The notes: generated by a model not told the origin, from the sequence alone. A stretch of 64,000 bases of DNA from Tillus elongatus (GCA_964006375.1 OZ023265.1:150512769-150576768), one strand, 5' to 3'. Numbered from the stretch's first letter, positions 37,879 to 50,959 are shown. A program made the numbers and translations.

Positions 37879-38580
37879 CAGCGTCTATTTCACGGTGATT
37901 TTCATTTAAATTGGCGAGATCCAGTTCCTACTCAAGTAACAATTGGAAAGTGGGTACACAAGTTTCGCAGTACTGCTTCAGACACCACATAAAAACCAAA
38001 CGAAGACTGGTTCTGTAAGAACACCAGGATATGCTGAAAGGACAAGAGCAGTTGTGCTACAAAGTTCTTAACGATCGGCTACATTGGCGCAAAATATTTC
38101 TAGCAGAAGTTTTTGCCGCTTTCTAAAAGACTTACAGTCCGCCTACAAAATTTAAGTCGTACAAAGTCTTTTGCCTCGAGATATTGGAATACGCCTTGAC
38201 TTTTGTGAGCATTTCAAACGGATAACTGCTGAAGGCACTAATGTCACAGATTGCTTGCTGATATCAGACGAAGTTGGTGTTGCTCATTTTTATCTGTCGG
38301 ATTATATTAACAAACAGAATTATCGTTATTGGGCGACCGAAAATCCTCAGCAACTCCACGAAGTACCGGTTAATAGCGAGAAAGTTACAGTGTGGTGTGC
38401 AGTATTGGCCTTTGGAATTTTTGGCCCATTATTTTTTGAAGAAAATGAGTTGACTATTACTGTTATATCACAAAGTTACCGAACATGTATCGCCAAATTT
38501 TGAACCACAACTTCGTAATGTTGGTGTAGGTATCCGAATATGGTTTAAGCAGGACGGAGCCACTTCCACACTGCTAGGAA
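37879..38580 (+). pseudogene. mariner-3 transposase, central part
   Basis: VTIGKWVHKFRST and RTPGYAERTRAVVL (linker and second DNA-binding region), PRDIGIRLDFCEHFKRI, first catalytic Asp in LLISDEVG, KQNYRYWATENPQQLHEVP, KVTVWCAVLAFGIFGPLFFEEN, and second Asp in IWFKQDGATS. Frameshifts separate most pieces. Confidence 0.78.
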
Positions 38581-40379
38581 ATCTATAGCAATTCTGTGAC
38601 GAATGTTTCCTGGTCGTGTCATTTTAAAATTTGGGTATCTCACGTGGCTGATACGGTCACCAGATCTGTCAGCTTGTGATTTGTTTTATGGGGCTATTTA
38701 AAGACACAAGTATTGGTTGATCGACCTTGAACTTTGAAGCATAATATTCGAACAGAGATGATTCTATAGCAATTCTGTGAAGAATGTTTCCTGGTCGTGC
38801 CAATTTAAAATTTGGGTATCTCACGTGGCTGATACGGTCACAGGATCTGTCAGCTTGTGATTTGTTTTATGGGGCTATCTAAAGACACAAGTATTCGCTG
38901 GTCGACCTCGAACTTTGAAGCATAATATTCGAACAGAGATTATTCTTTAGCAATTCTGTGAAGAATGTTTCCTGGCCGTATCATTTTAAAATTTGGGTAT
39001 CTCACGTGGCTGATACAGTCACCGGATCTGTCAGCTTGTGATTTGTTTTATGGGACTATCTAAAGACACAAGTATTCGCTGATCGACCTCGAACTTTGAA
39101 GCATAATATTCGAACACAGATGAATCTATAGCAATTCCGTGCAGAATGTTTCCTGGTCGTGTCATTTTAAAATTTGGGTATCTCACGTGGCTGATACGGT
39201 TACCAGATCTATCAGCTTGTGATTTGTTTTGTGGGACTATCTAAAGACACAAGTATTCGCTGATCGACCTCGAACTTTGAAGCATAATATTCGAACAGAG
39301 ATGAATCTATAGCAATTCTGTGAAGAATGTTTCCTGGTCGTGTCATTTTAAAATTTGGGTATCTCACGTGGCTGATACGGTCACCGGATCTGTCAGCTTG
39401 TGATTTGTTTTATGGGACTATCTAAAGACACAAGTATTCACTGATCGACCTCGAACTTTGAAGCATAATATTCGAACAGAGATGATTCTTTACCAATTCT
39501 GTGAAGAATGTTTCCTGGTCGTGTTATTTTAAAATTTGGGTATCTCGCGTGGCTGATACGGTCACCTGATCTGTCAGCTTGTGATTTGTTTTATGGGACT
39601 ATCTAAAGACACAAGTATTCGCTGATCGACCTCGAACTTTGAAGCATAATATTCGAACACAGATGATTCTATACCAATTCTGTGAAGAATGTTTCCTGGT
39701 CGTGTTATTTTAAAATTTGGGTATCTCACGTGGCTGATACGGTCACCTGATCTGTCAGCTTGTGATTTGTTTTATGGGACTATCTAAAGACACAAGTATT
39801 CGCTGATCGACCTCGAACTTTGAAGCATAATATTCGAACAGAGATGATTCTATACCAATTCTGTAAATATGTTTCCTGGTCGTGTTATTTTAAAATTTGG
39901 GTACCTCACGTGGCTGATACAGTCACCTGATCTGTCAGCTTGTGATTTGTTTTATGGGACTATCTAAAGACACAAGTATTCGCTGATCAACCTCGAACTT
40001 TGAAGCATAATATTCGAACAGAGATGATTCTATACCAATTCTGTAAATATGTTTCCTGGTCGTGTTATTTTAAAATTTGGGTACCTCACGTGGCTGATAC
40101 AGTCACCTGATCTGTCAGCTTGTGATTTGTTTTATGGGGCTATCTAAAGACACAAGTATTCGCTGATCGACCTCGAATTTTGAAGCATAATATTCGAATA
40201 GAGATGATTCTATACCAATTCTGTGAAGAATGTTTCCTGGTCGTGTCATTTTAAAATTTGGGCATCTCACGTGGCTGATACAGTTACCGGATCTGTCAGC
40301 TTGTGATTTGTTTTATGGGGCTATCTAAAGACACAAGTATTCACTGATCGACCTCAAACTTTGAAGTATAATATTCGAA
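38579..40379 (+). repeat. 181-bp tandem array derived from the mariner-3 catalytic region
   Basis: Ten units with a period of 179-182 bp, marked by AATTCTGTGAAGAATGTTTCC at about 38590, 38771, 38952, 39134, 39313, 39494, 39675, 39856, 40036 and 40216. Each unit encodes a degenerate RSPDLSACD (third catalytic Asp) and, in the next frame, TQVFADRPRTLKHNIRTEM. All units share the same one-base loss after the Asp (GATTTGTTTTATGG, one T short for the expected LWG), so the amplified copy was already dead. Confidence 0.93.
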
Positions 40380-40502
40380 CAGACATGAACGTAATCCCAA
40401 TTGAAATGTTGCAGCAAATAATGCAAAACTTTTGTGCCAGACTTCTGAAGTGCCAGCAGCGAGTTGGAGGTCATTTGATTGATACAATATCCAGAAAATA
40501 AA
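40380..40502 (+). pseudogene. mariner-3 transposase C-terminus
   Basis: An open stretch MNVIPIEMLQQIMQNFCARL to GGHLIDTI and a stop at 40502 is the single-copy C-terminal end that follows the last array unit. Confidence 0.75.
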
Positions 40503-40599
40503 ATTGCAATGTTTACTCAACAACTTTTTGTTTCATGTCTTGATTAAAGCTTAGCCATTAATACATATGACCACATAGACTTCATTCTGCCTAACCCAG

Positions 40600-41531
40600 T
40601 ATTTTGGTTTCTTTTTTAATTTTTTAAGATGATGTATTAGATAAAGTTAAAGCGTAATTTTCTTATTAATAACCATTTTGTAAGCACTAAAAAAATAATA
40701 AGACACGTGGCCAGAAAGCCATAACTAGATTAGATTCTGAAAGTGTCTTATATCATCAGCATAATCAGATTTATTTTAATTTTGAGCAATATTTCGGTAG
40801 CTTGATCTACTTGGTTGTTTTAGCAAGACAGGTGAAAGTACTAACATGTTAACCTAATCGTTTATTTTATCTATACAACCAATAAACACATTTGTGCGAA
40901 AAGACCAATAAACAAAGCTGTAAACTTAAAAAAAATGAGATTCAACTGTTAAAAATACAAATAAGTATTTTAAAAAGAATGGAATGAAGAAAAATAATAC
41001 TTGTATTACTCTTCAAATGATCACTGGTTTATACAAAAGCATATAATTCAGCAAGGCTAATTGATTTAATGAGTATTAATTAAATTATTTAACTGTCCTG
41101 ATAAGTTTGTGAAAACAGAATATAAATTTTAGGCTTGTAATACAGATCAAGATGTGCGTGTGTGATTCATGATTTTACTGGGGCTTCATTATGATTAATA
41201 TAAACATCGTTATTATTATCATCAGGACATATTCAAACTCTGACTTCAGTGAATGTAAAAATTATTTACAAAAACACTTATTTCTTCCGAAATTACAAAT
41301 ATTCGATTTAAGGGCAGAAAAAATTTAGATCTGTTCCCAGATTTACTTTTGTAAGTTACAAACAATAATAATCCTAATAAATAAATATATAAAACCCTAA
41401 GAGGCTATTTCTATACATAAAACTAAATGATTTTCATTAGAAAGGAACGAAAGATTTATAATAATTAAAAAATACTGTTTCACTTAAATAAAACATAAGG
41501 ATCACTCATTTAAAGTTAGACACATTAAATA
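40600..41531. other. No recognisable gene
   Basis: AT-rich sequence between two transposons. Confidence 0.5.
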
Positions 41532-42460
41532 CAGTATACTCTTGATTATTCGTGTGCGGTCTCTATCTGGTTGGCGGATTATCCATGCTAAGAAATTGGT
41601 AAAAATTTCAAATCAGGAATAGACTCAAATTTCAATTTTTTTGTTTCCTCTCACACAAATATAATAAATATGCCTAATAAAAACCAACCCCATCACGTGG
41701 AAAATAAAACTGTGAAATTCGTTAGAACCTATTGTAGGTAGTGTAGTAGTATGTATATGCAGAATAAACGGCCACGGATTGCTTAATCTGTTGTAATAAA
41801 TTTCTCCGAACGTGCCACTGTCACTACAACAGATACAATAGGAATGCTTAGAAAGATTCATATCCGGGAATGTGTGTGTTCAGGTAAAACATTTTAATTG
41901 ACTCTATCTTTTTACACTTGATTTCATTTGAGATTCCATGGGCGGCACGGCAGAAAGGAGCAAGATAAAGTTTTCTTGAGAAAGACACACATGTTAAACA
42001 TTCTGTATGCACTTTTTTATATTTGTCGGTTATAATTTGTGGTGGTTGATTTACATTCTATACGCTAATATTTTTTTTAATGTATAACTATTGACGCATT
42101 TGTATGTTAGTATATTTGTACTTTTCAACGTTTATATTTCATGACTTGTGCTTTACATCTGTATAGACCTATTAGTGTTTTTGTATTTTTATGTTTTCGC
42201 TTTTTTACATGTGCATATCTTTTATTCTCTTATCTCATATTTAATATTACTTATTGTGTCTGTGACATTATATTAAGACTTGTCCTATCTACAATTACTA
42301 TGTAGCAGAGGGATTAATAAAGTACTACTACTACCACTACTACTTTCTTTTTAATTTATGAAAACTACTGAAATAACTTAGTTCGTCAGTTGGTTTCCGA
42401 TCGCAAAGCGAGTTTGTGTTTTCACGGTTTATTTACTGTTAAATTCCGTATACATACAGC

Positions 42461-42530
42461 ATGTCTCTGAAACGGAAAAGAAACGTTTAACCATGAAACA
42501 AAAACTTGAAATCATCATAATTGATCTACT
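42461..42530 (+). pseudogene. Start of pogo/Tigger (CENP-B-type) transposase, copy 1
   Basis: ATG followed by MSLKRKRNV, a stop, then in a shifted frame MKQKLEII. This pattern is the N-terminal start of CENP-B/Tigger transposases (basic SLKRKRK, then LxxKLEII). Only about 20 codons remain before a TA tract replaces the gene. Confidence 0.6.
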
Positions 42531-42565
42531 ATAAGTTTTTCATTGAACATCTATTATTTTGGTGC

Positions 42566-42566
<1 letters not shown>

Positions 42567-42660
<94 letters not shown>
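42567..42660. repeat. (TA)n microsatellite
   Basis: TA tract into which the 868-bp MITE inserted. Confidence 0.97.
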
Positions 42661-42663
<3 letters not shown>

Positions 42664-43528
42664 GGCTTTCATTAATTCCCGAACCCCACATGACCGGACT
42701 CTGTCTCTTTTTTAGTGGAATATGATTTTATGAGTTGGCAGTCAAAAAGTAACCAAAAAAACCACTAGACTAGGGACCCCAAAGTTACTAAATCAATTGA
42801 CAATTGACAGTTCAGTCCATTGGCGCTCATTTCCCTTTTGTCCGGTTATTTTGTATGTATAATGTGCATTTTCCAAGTTCGACCAGTGTTTACCTTCTTC
42901 AAATAATTTTCTATCTGTTGGACAATAAAAAGAAACAGTTTTTATCAAAACTTAAATAAATAAATAAATAAATAATAATAAATAAATAAATAAATAAAAA
43001 CTTAGTATTTCATTGCGTTTTTACGTAAGTTAAAAGTGTAGGTATGTTAAGGTTATGTTGTTGACGATATTCGACATCGCATGGAGCGAAGCCCTACCAA
43101 ATCTGTTCGCCGGTAATCTGCCCAAACAGGTACATATTTGTTACATGTTACACAATACACATTCCTAAAACTGTAAATTAGAAGTTTAAATAATCGGACC
43201 TCAATTTGTTTACGTACATTACAAAATTTTGATATCTATACGAAATAAAAGTAATATTTTATTATGTTTTTAATTTATTTTTTTAACAATCAATAACAGT
43301 AAACCATACATGAACAGACTTGCTGTTAAAAATACTAAATAATAAATACATTTAAGACATTTACTGTTTCAACTTATTATAATTTTTATATTTTTCATAA
43401 AACCCCAAAGGAAATATGAGACAACACTGGCATCTTAGGGATTTCATTAATTTAGGTTGTACAACCGTGTATGCCGGGTTGCCTAACTGAAGCGGTCACG
43501 TGGGGTTCGGGAATTAATGAAAGCTCTG
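42661..43528. mobile_element. 868-bp MITE with long terminal inverted repeats
   Basis: Ends CAGGGCTTTCATTAATTCCC and the inverse of CAGAGCTTTCATTAATTCCC extend inward about 36 bp and are flanked by TA. No transposase. An (AAAT)n run lies at about 42955-42998. Tc1/mariner-type by target and ends. Confidence 0.88.
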
Positions 43529-44059
43529 TATATCAAAATTTCAATTTTTTTTGTTTCCTCTCACACAAATATAATAAACATGCCTAATAAAAAACAACGA
43601 CCATCTAAGTACGCGTCTCCCTATTATAATTACTACGTTGCAAAAATCATGTGGAAAATAAAAGTGTGAAATTCGTTAGAACCTTTTGTAGGTAGTGTAG
43701 TAGTATGTATATGCAGAATAAACTGCCACAGATTTCTTATTGTGTTGTGATAAATTCCTCCGAACGTGCCACTGTCACTAAAACAGATACAATAGGAAAG
43801 CTTAGAAAGATTCATATCCGGGAATGTGTATGTTCACGTAACAAATTTTAATTGACACTATCTTTTTACACTTGAGATTCCATGGGCGCCATGGCAGAAA
43901 GAAGCAAGATGAGGAAGACACACGTGGTAAACATTCTGTATGCACTTCCTTTTTAATTTATGAAGACTACTGAAATAACTTAGTTCGTCAGATGGTTTCC
44001 GATCGCAAAGCGAGTTTGTGTTTTCACGGTTTATTTTCTGTTAAATTCGGTATACAGAC

Positions 44060-45782
44060 TGTAAGCAAGGTGCTTACAGTTTGAGTATCCGGATTTATGA
44101 TATTTCTACGTACAAAAATGTTTGATTTGATCTCAGAAAAGTTTATGAAAAGTCGCCATAGACCTAAATATTTTAGGCGTAAATATATCCAGCATAATAT
44201 GCATAAAAATATATAGACAGCGAGCAATGTTGAAATTCTGTGGTATTTAATTTGATAAATGAAAAACCAGCTGAGCCGGCTAAAGCGTGAGGTACAACGA
44301 TCAATTGAGTGCAAAAATGAAAGGAAATCTAATTCTAAACGGCACCGGCAACGATAGGACGGGTAAGTAACCGCTAAATAGGCCACTTGAGTTGCAATAG
44401 AAAATTTCCGCAAACTCAGTGTTTTTGGGGACTCGGCGACAGAAAAAAATACGTGTCTAGAGGACAGTGTTCAGGCGGCTCCCTCCGGGCCAGGCAGTTG
44501 CCGCCGCAGCGATAAATGTCAAGGCTTTCTGTTAAGTAAATTTGAAAGAATAAGTGAGATTTCAGTGAGAGAATTAGCTTTTGTTTGAAAGGCCGGTTAT
44601 CGCGAAAGATCGTGGTTCAACGGCCATAGGGGCTGGTAAGGCCGAGTACAGAGCCTAGTATTTTCTGGGTGAGTTCGTTCCAGTTGACATTTTCTTTTGT
44701 AAAATGTTTCGCTATTTTTTTATTAATATTATTAAGAATGGGTCAGCTGTCTCGAGTACCGAATTAATTCTTAAAATTAGGATTGTATATTTTAAATCAT
44801 ATGGGCTGTAAGCTAAATTAGTATAGATAATTGAGCCGTAGGGCGCTGGACTTATAATCAGAAAGAATGAAATCAGATTAAAATTCAGGTGTTGTTTTAT
44901 GATAGGAATTTTAATGGATGGGGAAATAATTGTAAAATTTTATAATACGAGGGAGAGATAGGGCTTTGAGTCATGAGAGTTTAGCTGGGACCAATAAGGG
45001 GTAAATAAGTGAGAGCTATAATTAAGCTAAGAAAGAGTCAATTATTAGACTAGGAAATTATACCGGGGTCAAGAACAATGTAGTTTTCACCGGTATCAAC
45101 TTTGTATAACATTTAATTCATTCTAAGGTTTGGAAAAACCTCTTACACCCTCCTGTTTAAATAACCTTGAGGATTTATACTATTAGAATTTTGAGTTTTT
45201 AGTATAATTTTAATCCGACAGAAACCTTTGGAATTAAGGAATTTTATTAAAATATTATTGAAAGTTTTCTTCTGTTTAATTTTAATCATACAGAACCTTT
45301 GAAAATCGAAGGGTGTATTAAAATTTATTGAGCTGTTTAAAATGTTATCTGTATAATTTTTTTTTCTATTAAAGTAATTAAAAAAAACTAGATGCTGGGT
45401 TTCATTATTAGCTTAAGAAGCCCTAAACTAGAGTCCACATTAACAGTTTCTTATAGGGTGACTCTGGTGTACTGGGGTCACTGGGTATACACTAAGACTG
45501 AATATATAGTAAAATTCTGGGAATTTGACCCAGATGCGCAGTTTTAGTGTTCCAAATAAATTTAGGCAAGACCCCCTTGAAGGTCGTAAAACTTAAATAT
45601 TAGTTTCAAGGTAACAAGGGGTGGAAAAATGGATACACGTTCTGCCACTCGAACGTTGCCGACCCTAAAATATACTCAAATGAATAATTACTCAAATTTT
45701 AATAATAATAATTAGAATTTACAGTCATTGAAAAACCTTTGTTTTAAAGGGAAGTAAAAGGCACGTAAAACCCCCCATTACA
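44060..45782. mobile_element. Solo LTR with 5-bp target duplication
   Basis: 1723 bp starting TGTAAGC and ending CATTACA, flanked by CAGAC at 44055-44059 and 45783-45787. The flanking sequence rejoins to match the uninterrupted copy at about 42440-42465. TG...CA ends with a 5-bp duplication fit an LTR retrotransposon (Gypsy or BEL type). No internal coding region remains, as after recombination between two LTRs. Contains a GC-rich patch at about 44470-44520. Confidence 0.85.
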
Positions 45783-45790
45783 CAGACAGC

Positions 45791-45860
45791 ATGTCTCTGA
45801 AACGGAAAAGAAACGTTTAACCACGAAACAAAAACTGGAAATCATCATAATTGATCTACT
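45791..45860 (+). pseudogene. Start of pogo/Tigger (CENP-B-type) transposase, copy 2
   Basis: Second copy of the same start (ATGTCTCTGAAACGG), with the same broken frame after KRKRNV, so the duplication followed inactivation. It lies immediately downstream of the solo LTR's target duplication. Confidence 0.6.
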
Positions 45861-45910
45861 ATAAGTTTTTCATCATTTTACATCTATTATTTTGGTGCGT
45901 ATATGCATAC

Positions 45911-46011
<101 letters not shown>

Positions 46012-46251
46012 ATTATGTTCGTATTATCCGTGTTACCAATCTCTCCCCAATAGCCCGGATAATCGAGAGTATACTGTATATACAATAAAAATACTGGCAG
46101 ATATCAAACTTGAAAATATACCACGGGTGCATTCCACACTACCCCAAAATAAATTCGAATTAAATTTAACTTGACACTTAAATTAAAAAAGTCTTCCAGA
46201 AAATGTAAACAATACAAAACATAACTTTTTCACACAACCTAATTAATACAA

Positions 46252-46257
46252 TTTATT
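46252..46257 (-). promoter_or_regulatory. Candidate polyadenylation signal of the transporter gene
   Basis: AATAAA on the minus strand, about 62 bp past the stop codon. Confidence 0.5.
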
Positions 46258-46318
46258 TACAGGAGTATAACATTGGAACAATTGACTTCAGTCTTTTAGG
46301 AAGAACAATGAAAATACT

Positions 46319-46711
46319 TTATTTATCAGTACTTTCTTCTGGTACACACATAAACAATTTGGCACAAAAGTCATCGAACTGATTAAAACAATTCTGAAGC
46401 CATTTCGGCTTATTTGGTGAACCGATGGTGATCATGTATACTGGAATGCCACAAAGTATAAATGCAACTCCCACTCCAACTTCGGTGGGGGTGACGTAAC
46501 ACGGAAAAGTTACCAAGAAGGCACAGATTACGAAGAATGTTACTGGAAGTAACAAGCTGACTTTGATGGGCCTGTGTAGGTCTGGGCGGGTGTACCTCAT
46601 GTATAGAAGACCAGTTACGCTCACCGTTATGAATAGAGCCTCCACAAATGAGACATAGTTGATTAAAACGTAGACGTCCTTGATCATGACTAAGGCAATG
46701 GTGATAATACA
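46319..46711 (-). CDS. SLC7/LAT-type amino-acid transporter, last exon
   Basis: C-terminal exon of a plasma-membrane amino-acid exchanger of the heteromeric (light-chain) family. The acceptor CTTTTCCAG precedes TGTATTATCACC (46711). The exon encodes CIITIALVMI, KDVYVLINYVSFVEALFI, a short loop LLYMRYTRPDLHRPIKVSL (typical of this family), two further hydrophobic segments (LLPVTFFVICAFLVTFP and VGVAFILCGIPVYMITI) and a cytoplasmic tail with a stop at 46319-46321. That gives about three membrane helices, as expected for helices 10-12. It is in phase with the exon at 50196. No frameshift; this reads as a functional host gene. Confidence 0.92.
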   Translation of the reverse strand, partial: CIITIALVMIKDVYVLINYVSFVEALFITVSVTGLLYMRYTRPDLHRPIKVSLLLPVTFFVICAFLVTFPCYVTPTEVGVGVAFILCGIPVYMITIGSPNKPKWLQNCFNQFDDFCAKLFMCVPEESTDK

Positions 46712-46904
46712 CTGGAAAAGAAACAGTTTATTAGAGCAAAACATTTATAATTTATTTTACTGTTAAAGGTAGACTAGACTAAACTACATAGATGAAAATA
46801 AAACGGGAAGAAACAACCTAAAAAAAATTAAAACGCATACAATCTGGTCCTTCAAAAACTTTCCACGCAGGTTTACTCCGCTAATGCAAAAAATAAAAAA
46901 ATGT

Positions 46905-46950
46905 TCGGGACGCAGCAAGTGCGTTATGGTAGTGAATTTTCGTAAGGATA
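46905..46950 (+). repeat. H repeat tip
   Basis: CGGGACGCAGCAAGTGCG followed by TTATGGTAGTGAATTTTC. Confidence 0.7.
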
Positions 46951-47188
46951 ATATATTATACCGATTTAGCCTTGTAGGTATTAAAAGTTATAAAACATTA
47001 CTTTAGTTAATTAGGAACAGTAAAAAATTATGTAAAGAAGGGCAAGCAAAAACATGATGACGAACATAAATATTTATACGGTAATTTGGATACAAAACAG
47101 AAACAAAACTATTGATAAACAGGAAATATACTCAACAAAAAATACACCAAGAAGCTGCGCATAAAAAGAACTCCTGTGGTTCATGATG

Positions 47189-47287
47189 GTATGCATGCAG
47201 AAGGGGAAGAAGAACCCCCAGGACAAAGAGGGTTTCTGCCCCCTCCCCAAAAACACGGGAGTTCTCCTTCCCCTTGTGCATGCATAC
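47189..47287. repeat. Intronic hairpin with 27-bp arms
   Basis: GTATGCATGCAGAAGGGGAAG at 47189 pairs with CTTCCCCTTGTGCATGCATAC ending at 47287, with about two mismatches over 27 bp and a 45-nt C-rich loop. It does not extend into the flanks. Confidence 0.75.
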
Positions 47288-49199
47288 AACTACCTTTAAC
47301 GCATAAAGCACAAGAAAAATTTTTTGGGAGCAACCCCCAAGATAGTTACTTGACCTGGGCGAATATGGGTGTTGTGCAGGGTAGACAGGGTTTAAAGGAG
47401 GTATTGCTGCAAAATGTGAAAACTGCATCTTTTCAAAGTCCGACTAAGTGGTATTTTAGTATTTTCCGCTCATAATTCCTCCCCGCCGAACACCCCTATT
47501 TGTTATTGGTCACTTAACTTTCTTGGGGATTGTTTGTAACAAATTTGCCTTGCGGCTTGTGCATCCAAGGAGGGTCTGAGCATGTTTCTGAAAACATTTT
47601 TCTAAAAGCCCTCCGTGCAGTAAACTATAAATTTACCGAAATTACATTCCAATTCGTCGCCCGTAATGTCCTTTTCAGATAATATCGTATACAGCACTAA
47701 AGTAAATAAATTCATTTGCTGTTTCTCTTCTTTTTATTTTTATATTACATAATATAAGCACAAGATAAGTAAGTATAATAAAGGGGGGCCTTATTTAACA
47801 TTGGGGCTACACAAATTTAATGTAGAGAAGACATTTAAATCGTGTCTAACTGTATGCACAGAAAAAATAGTAAAATACATTTATAAAATCTAATAAAAAA
47901 CAACAGTGTTACGATATTATTTTAAATAAACCAATAGGAATACGTTTCTCGGCGATTTCGCAATTCGCGAGTGTATGAGCTTTTGTCCAAGACTACACTG
48001 AAATCCGGTTGAGCGCAAGCAAGAAGTTTGTAAAAAAAGCTCGATAGGCATGGACGGTTAACAAACGTAGGTATGTCTAATTTTAAGCCTCAGACAATAC
48101 CTGTTTGAAACATACAGAAATACGTTTTAAAGTGCTATTTATTTAAAAAATATTGACCAACTGACCTGCCAAATGATCGATAATAAAAATAATTGAGCTA
48201 ATAACTTATCTATCAGTACCGTTCTCATTTTGTAAGCAGGTTTAGATACTTGCAAAGAACATAGACGCCCGTGGTACTAAATTTAACACAACGAACCTAA
48301 CAAATATTGTCTTCTGCACGGAGGGAAACTATAAAAATGCCGATACTGTTACTATCACTACATAATGCATTAGTTATTTCCCCCCGCTATACAATAATAA
48401 TAATGTCTATGGCGTCCTGTTTTCGTGGATCAATTAAGAAACAATAAAAACCGAGTGTTAACACTGCTATTAGAATATGATTTACTGATTTTCTATTTTA
48501 CGCAAAATTGTATTGTTTTAAGTCATTAACTCACAATTTTCATTTATAACCATCGTCCAATATTTATTTCCAAAATTTATATCCATGTATTAAATATGTT
48601 AGGTTAGTTAAAAGTCAGTTGTAAAATTTCAACAACGCTACATAACAAGTGCAAGCGACGAGGTGTGGAAATAATGCGCTTGTTAAGCTTGGAAGTATCT
48701 TGCTGCTGTTAAAAATCAGCGGTGTCGTCTAACGCCAACCAGCTATCAAGCCGCTTGCAGTTGCATCCTAACATTTAGCGCTTTTGGACGCAAACATCGT
48801 CCCGGTATTAGGAAATAAATGGGTCAGGGCTGACAATTTACAAAATTGTTAGTTGGTTGAACACAGTCTCTATCTATAACGTTTTGTGTTAACTAGAGCT
48901 GTCGTGACGACATACTACCTAGTTCCGCGTCGAGATGGCGTCCCTGCCCACATCTCGTAATGTTCTATATTCTGACATCTTGCAATGATTGTTTAGATTT
49001 TTATCTACCATTTATTTAAATAGCATAGCAGTACAGGTAGCGCCTTCTGTCTTTGTCCAACATTGTAGATATTGCATTCAGAATCTGAAGTGATGTCGAG
49101 GATTATTTTAATACTAACTTCGAATAACTTTATTTTGCTTCGATCAAAGACTTGAAAATTGGTACACAACCGCGTCGGTTTATGTTCTTTTAAGTTATG

Positions 49200-49615
<416 letters not shown>

Positions 49616-49659
49616 AAGAAGCTTGTATATACCAATTTTAGTTGTTAGGGAAGCACATT

Positions 49660-49960
49660 TTTTGTACAGGGTGAGGATCTTAAAGTGTTATAATCGGATA
49701 ACTGAAAAACCGCTCGGAGTATTTGGCTAAAAGTTGGGTGATGTGGTAAGTTGGCTGGGAACCCATTTTGAAATATCTTTGACATCCCACTCCCGCCTCA
49801 TTAAAAAAAACTCTTTTTTCTTCTGAACAACGTAAGAAATCAGCAAGAAGAGGTGTGGTTTCAGCAAGATGGAGCCATGCTACACTTTACGCGCCAAGTC
49901 AGAAACATTCTAAATAACATGTTTGGAGATAGATGGATTGGTCGTGGTGACATCTCAATT
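49660..49960 (+). pseudogene. mariner-like transposase fragment
   Basis: GTACAGGGTGAGGATC at 49663 resembles a mariner end. EVWFQQDGAMLHFTRQVR and FGDRWIGRGD (49850-49950) are the second catalytic Asp region of a DD41D-type transposase. The rest is deleted. Confidence 0.65.
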
Positions 49961-50195
49961 TCAATTTGCCCTGCCACTATCTTTTCTGTTCATATAAAGT
50001 TAAATGACTCCTCTCCGCCAGTGATTCTTCATATACGTCAATGATAATTTGTTGAGGTCGTCGATCACTTGCATTCTACCTAGGCGTAAATCAGACTACA
50101 AAAAAACACAAAACTGGAAACAAGAGATAATTAAAACATGCTCAATTATTTGTTATAAAGCTTCTGTTAAATTGAAAGTTAAAATAGCAACTCAC

Positions 50196-50520
50196 CAAAA
50201 ATACAAGTGACGGTACAGGTGTGAATCGTTCTATATTAATCAGTGAAATAACCCTTGGTAAATGTCCAGCACGAGCTCCAACAAAGAATAATCTGGAAGA
50301 CGCGAATATGGCTCCGTTGAGGGATCCAAATGTTGAACATGCCACGAAAATTGGCATTAAAAACGAAAAAACGCCCAGCATTTTGTCACCAAAAGTTACA
50401 GCCACCGCTTCTGATGACAGAATATCATCCCTACTAAGCACCACAAAATAGGCCACGTTGGTGACGACATAAATGACAGTGACTACAGGCATAGAAATGC
50501 AAATAGCCCTTGGAAGGTTT
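50196..50520 (-). CDS. SLC7/LAT-type amino-acid transporter, penultimate exon
   Basis: The acceptor GTTTGTTACAG ends at 50521. The exon starts in phase 1 and reads [20 protein letters not shown], then [29 protein letters not shown], and the family signature [15 protein letters not shown], ending VPSLVFL at a GTGAGT donor (50195-50190). About 108 residues: membrane helices 7-9 and the signature loop. The intron to the last exon is 3484 bp and full of repeats. Earlier exons are not visible up to 64000 and presumably lie beyond the window, or in exons too short for me to see. Confidence 0.93.
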
Positions 50521-50959
50521 CTGTAACAAACAAAAAAGTGAGTACATAAATAAAAACGAGAAAAATATGTATGGAAAATTTATATTCTTACAAACAATAA
50601 TCAATACACATTATTATTATTATTAAAAAAAAATCTCATTTGTTGATCTCGAGATTTATTCATACGGCCACGGACTGTTTCCATTAACTTATCGATACCA
50701 ACCTCTATGTGTTTACTAATTTGCGTTTGCTCAATATAGTTATGACCTACATGCTACTTGGTTCTCATAAGCTCTCTGTAGTTATCTATACACATACGAA
50801 TATTTTGTTATATAATATTATATGTATTATTGTAAGAAATAGAAAAGGAACTATGCAGGGACACTTTGCTTCATGCGTTGGGGCCTGTCAAGGCAACTTT
50901 ATAACGATCACAGGTGGCCACGGATAGGTGGAGGGTAACGTTTGGATAAACAATAGGAG
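50521..50959. other. No recognisable gene (upstream intron)
   Basis: No motif beyond short ORFs; presumably the next intron of the SLC7-type gene. Confidence 0.5.

Larger units (their letters stand above)
36828..40599 (+). mobile_element. mariner-3, DD41D, split by a LINE and expanded by an internal tandem array
   Basis: Ends GGTTAGGCAGAATGAGG (36831) and its inverse TTCATTCTGCCTAACC (40581), each next to TA. Transposase remnants lie in one orientation throughout. A LINE fragment is inserted near 37079-37878. The segment around the third catalytic Asp is present in ten tandem copies, so the element spans 3.8 kb where its relatives are near 2 kb or less. Confidence 0.75.

Noticed and set aside
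47132..47475. Proline-rich ORFs on both strands around the intronic hairpin
   Set aside because: They arise from the C-rich hairpin loop, lie inside an intron and lack any domain.
49853..50044. Independent gene in the SLC7 intron
   Set aside because: Only the second-Asp region of a mariner transposase is present; the rest of the ORF reads into unrelated sequence.
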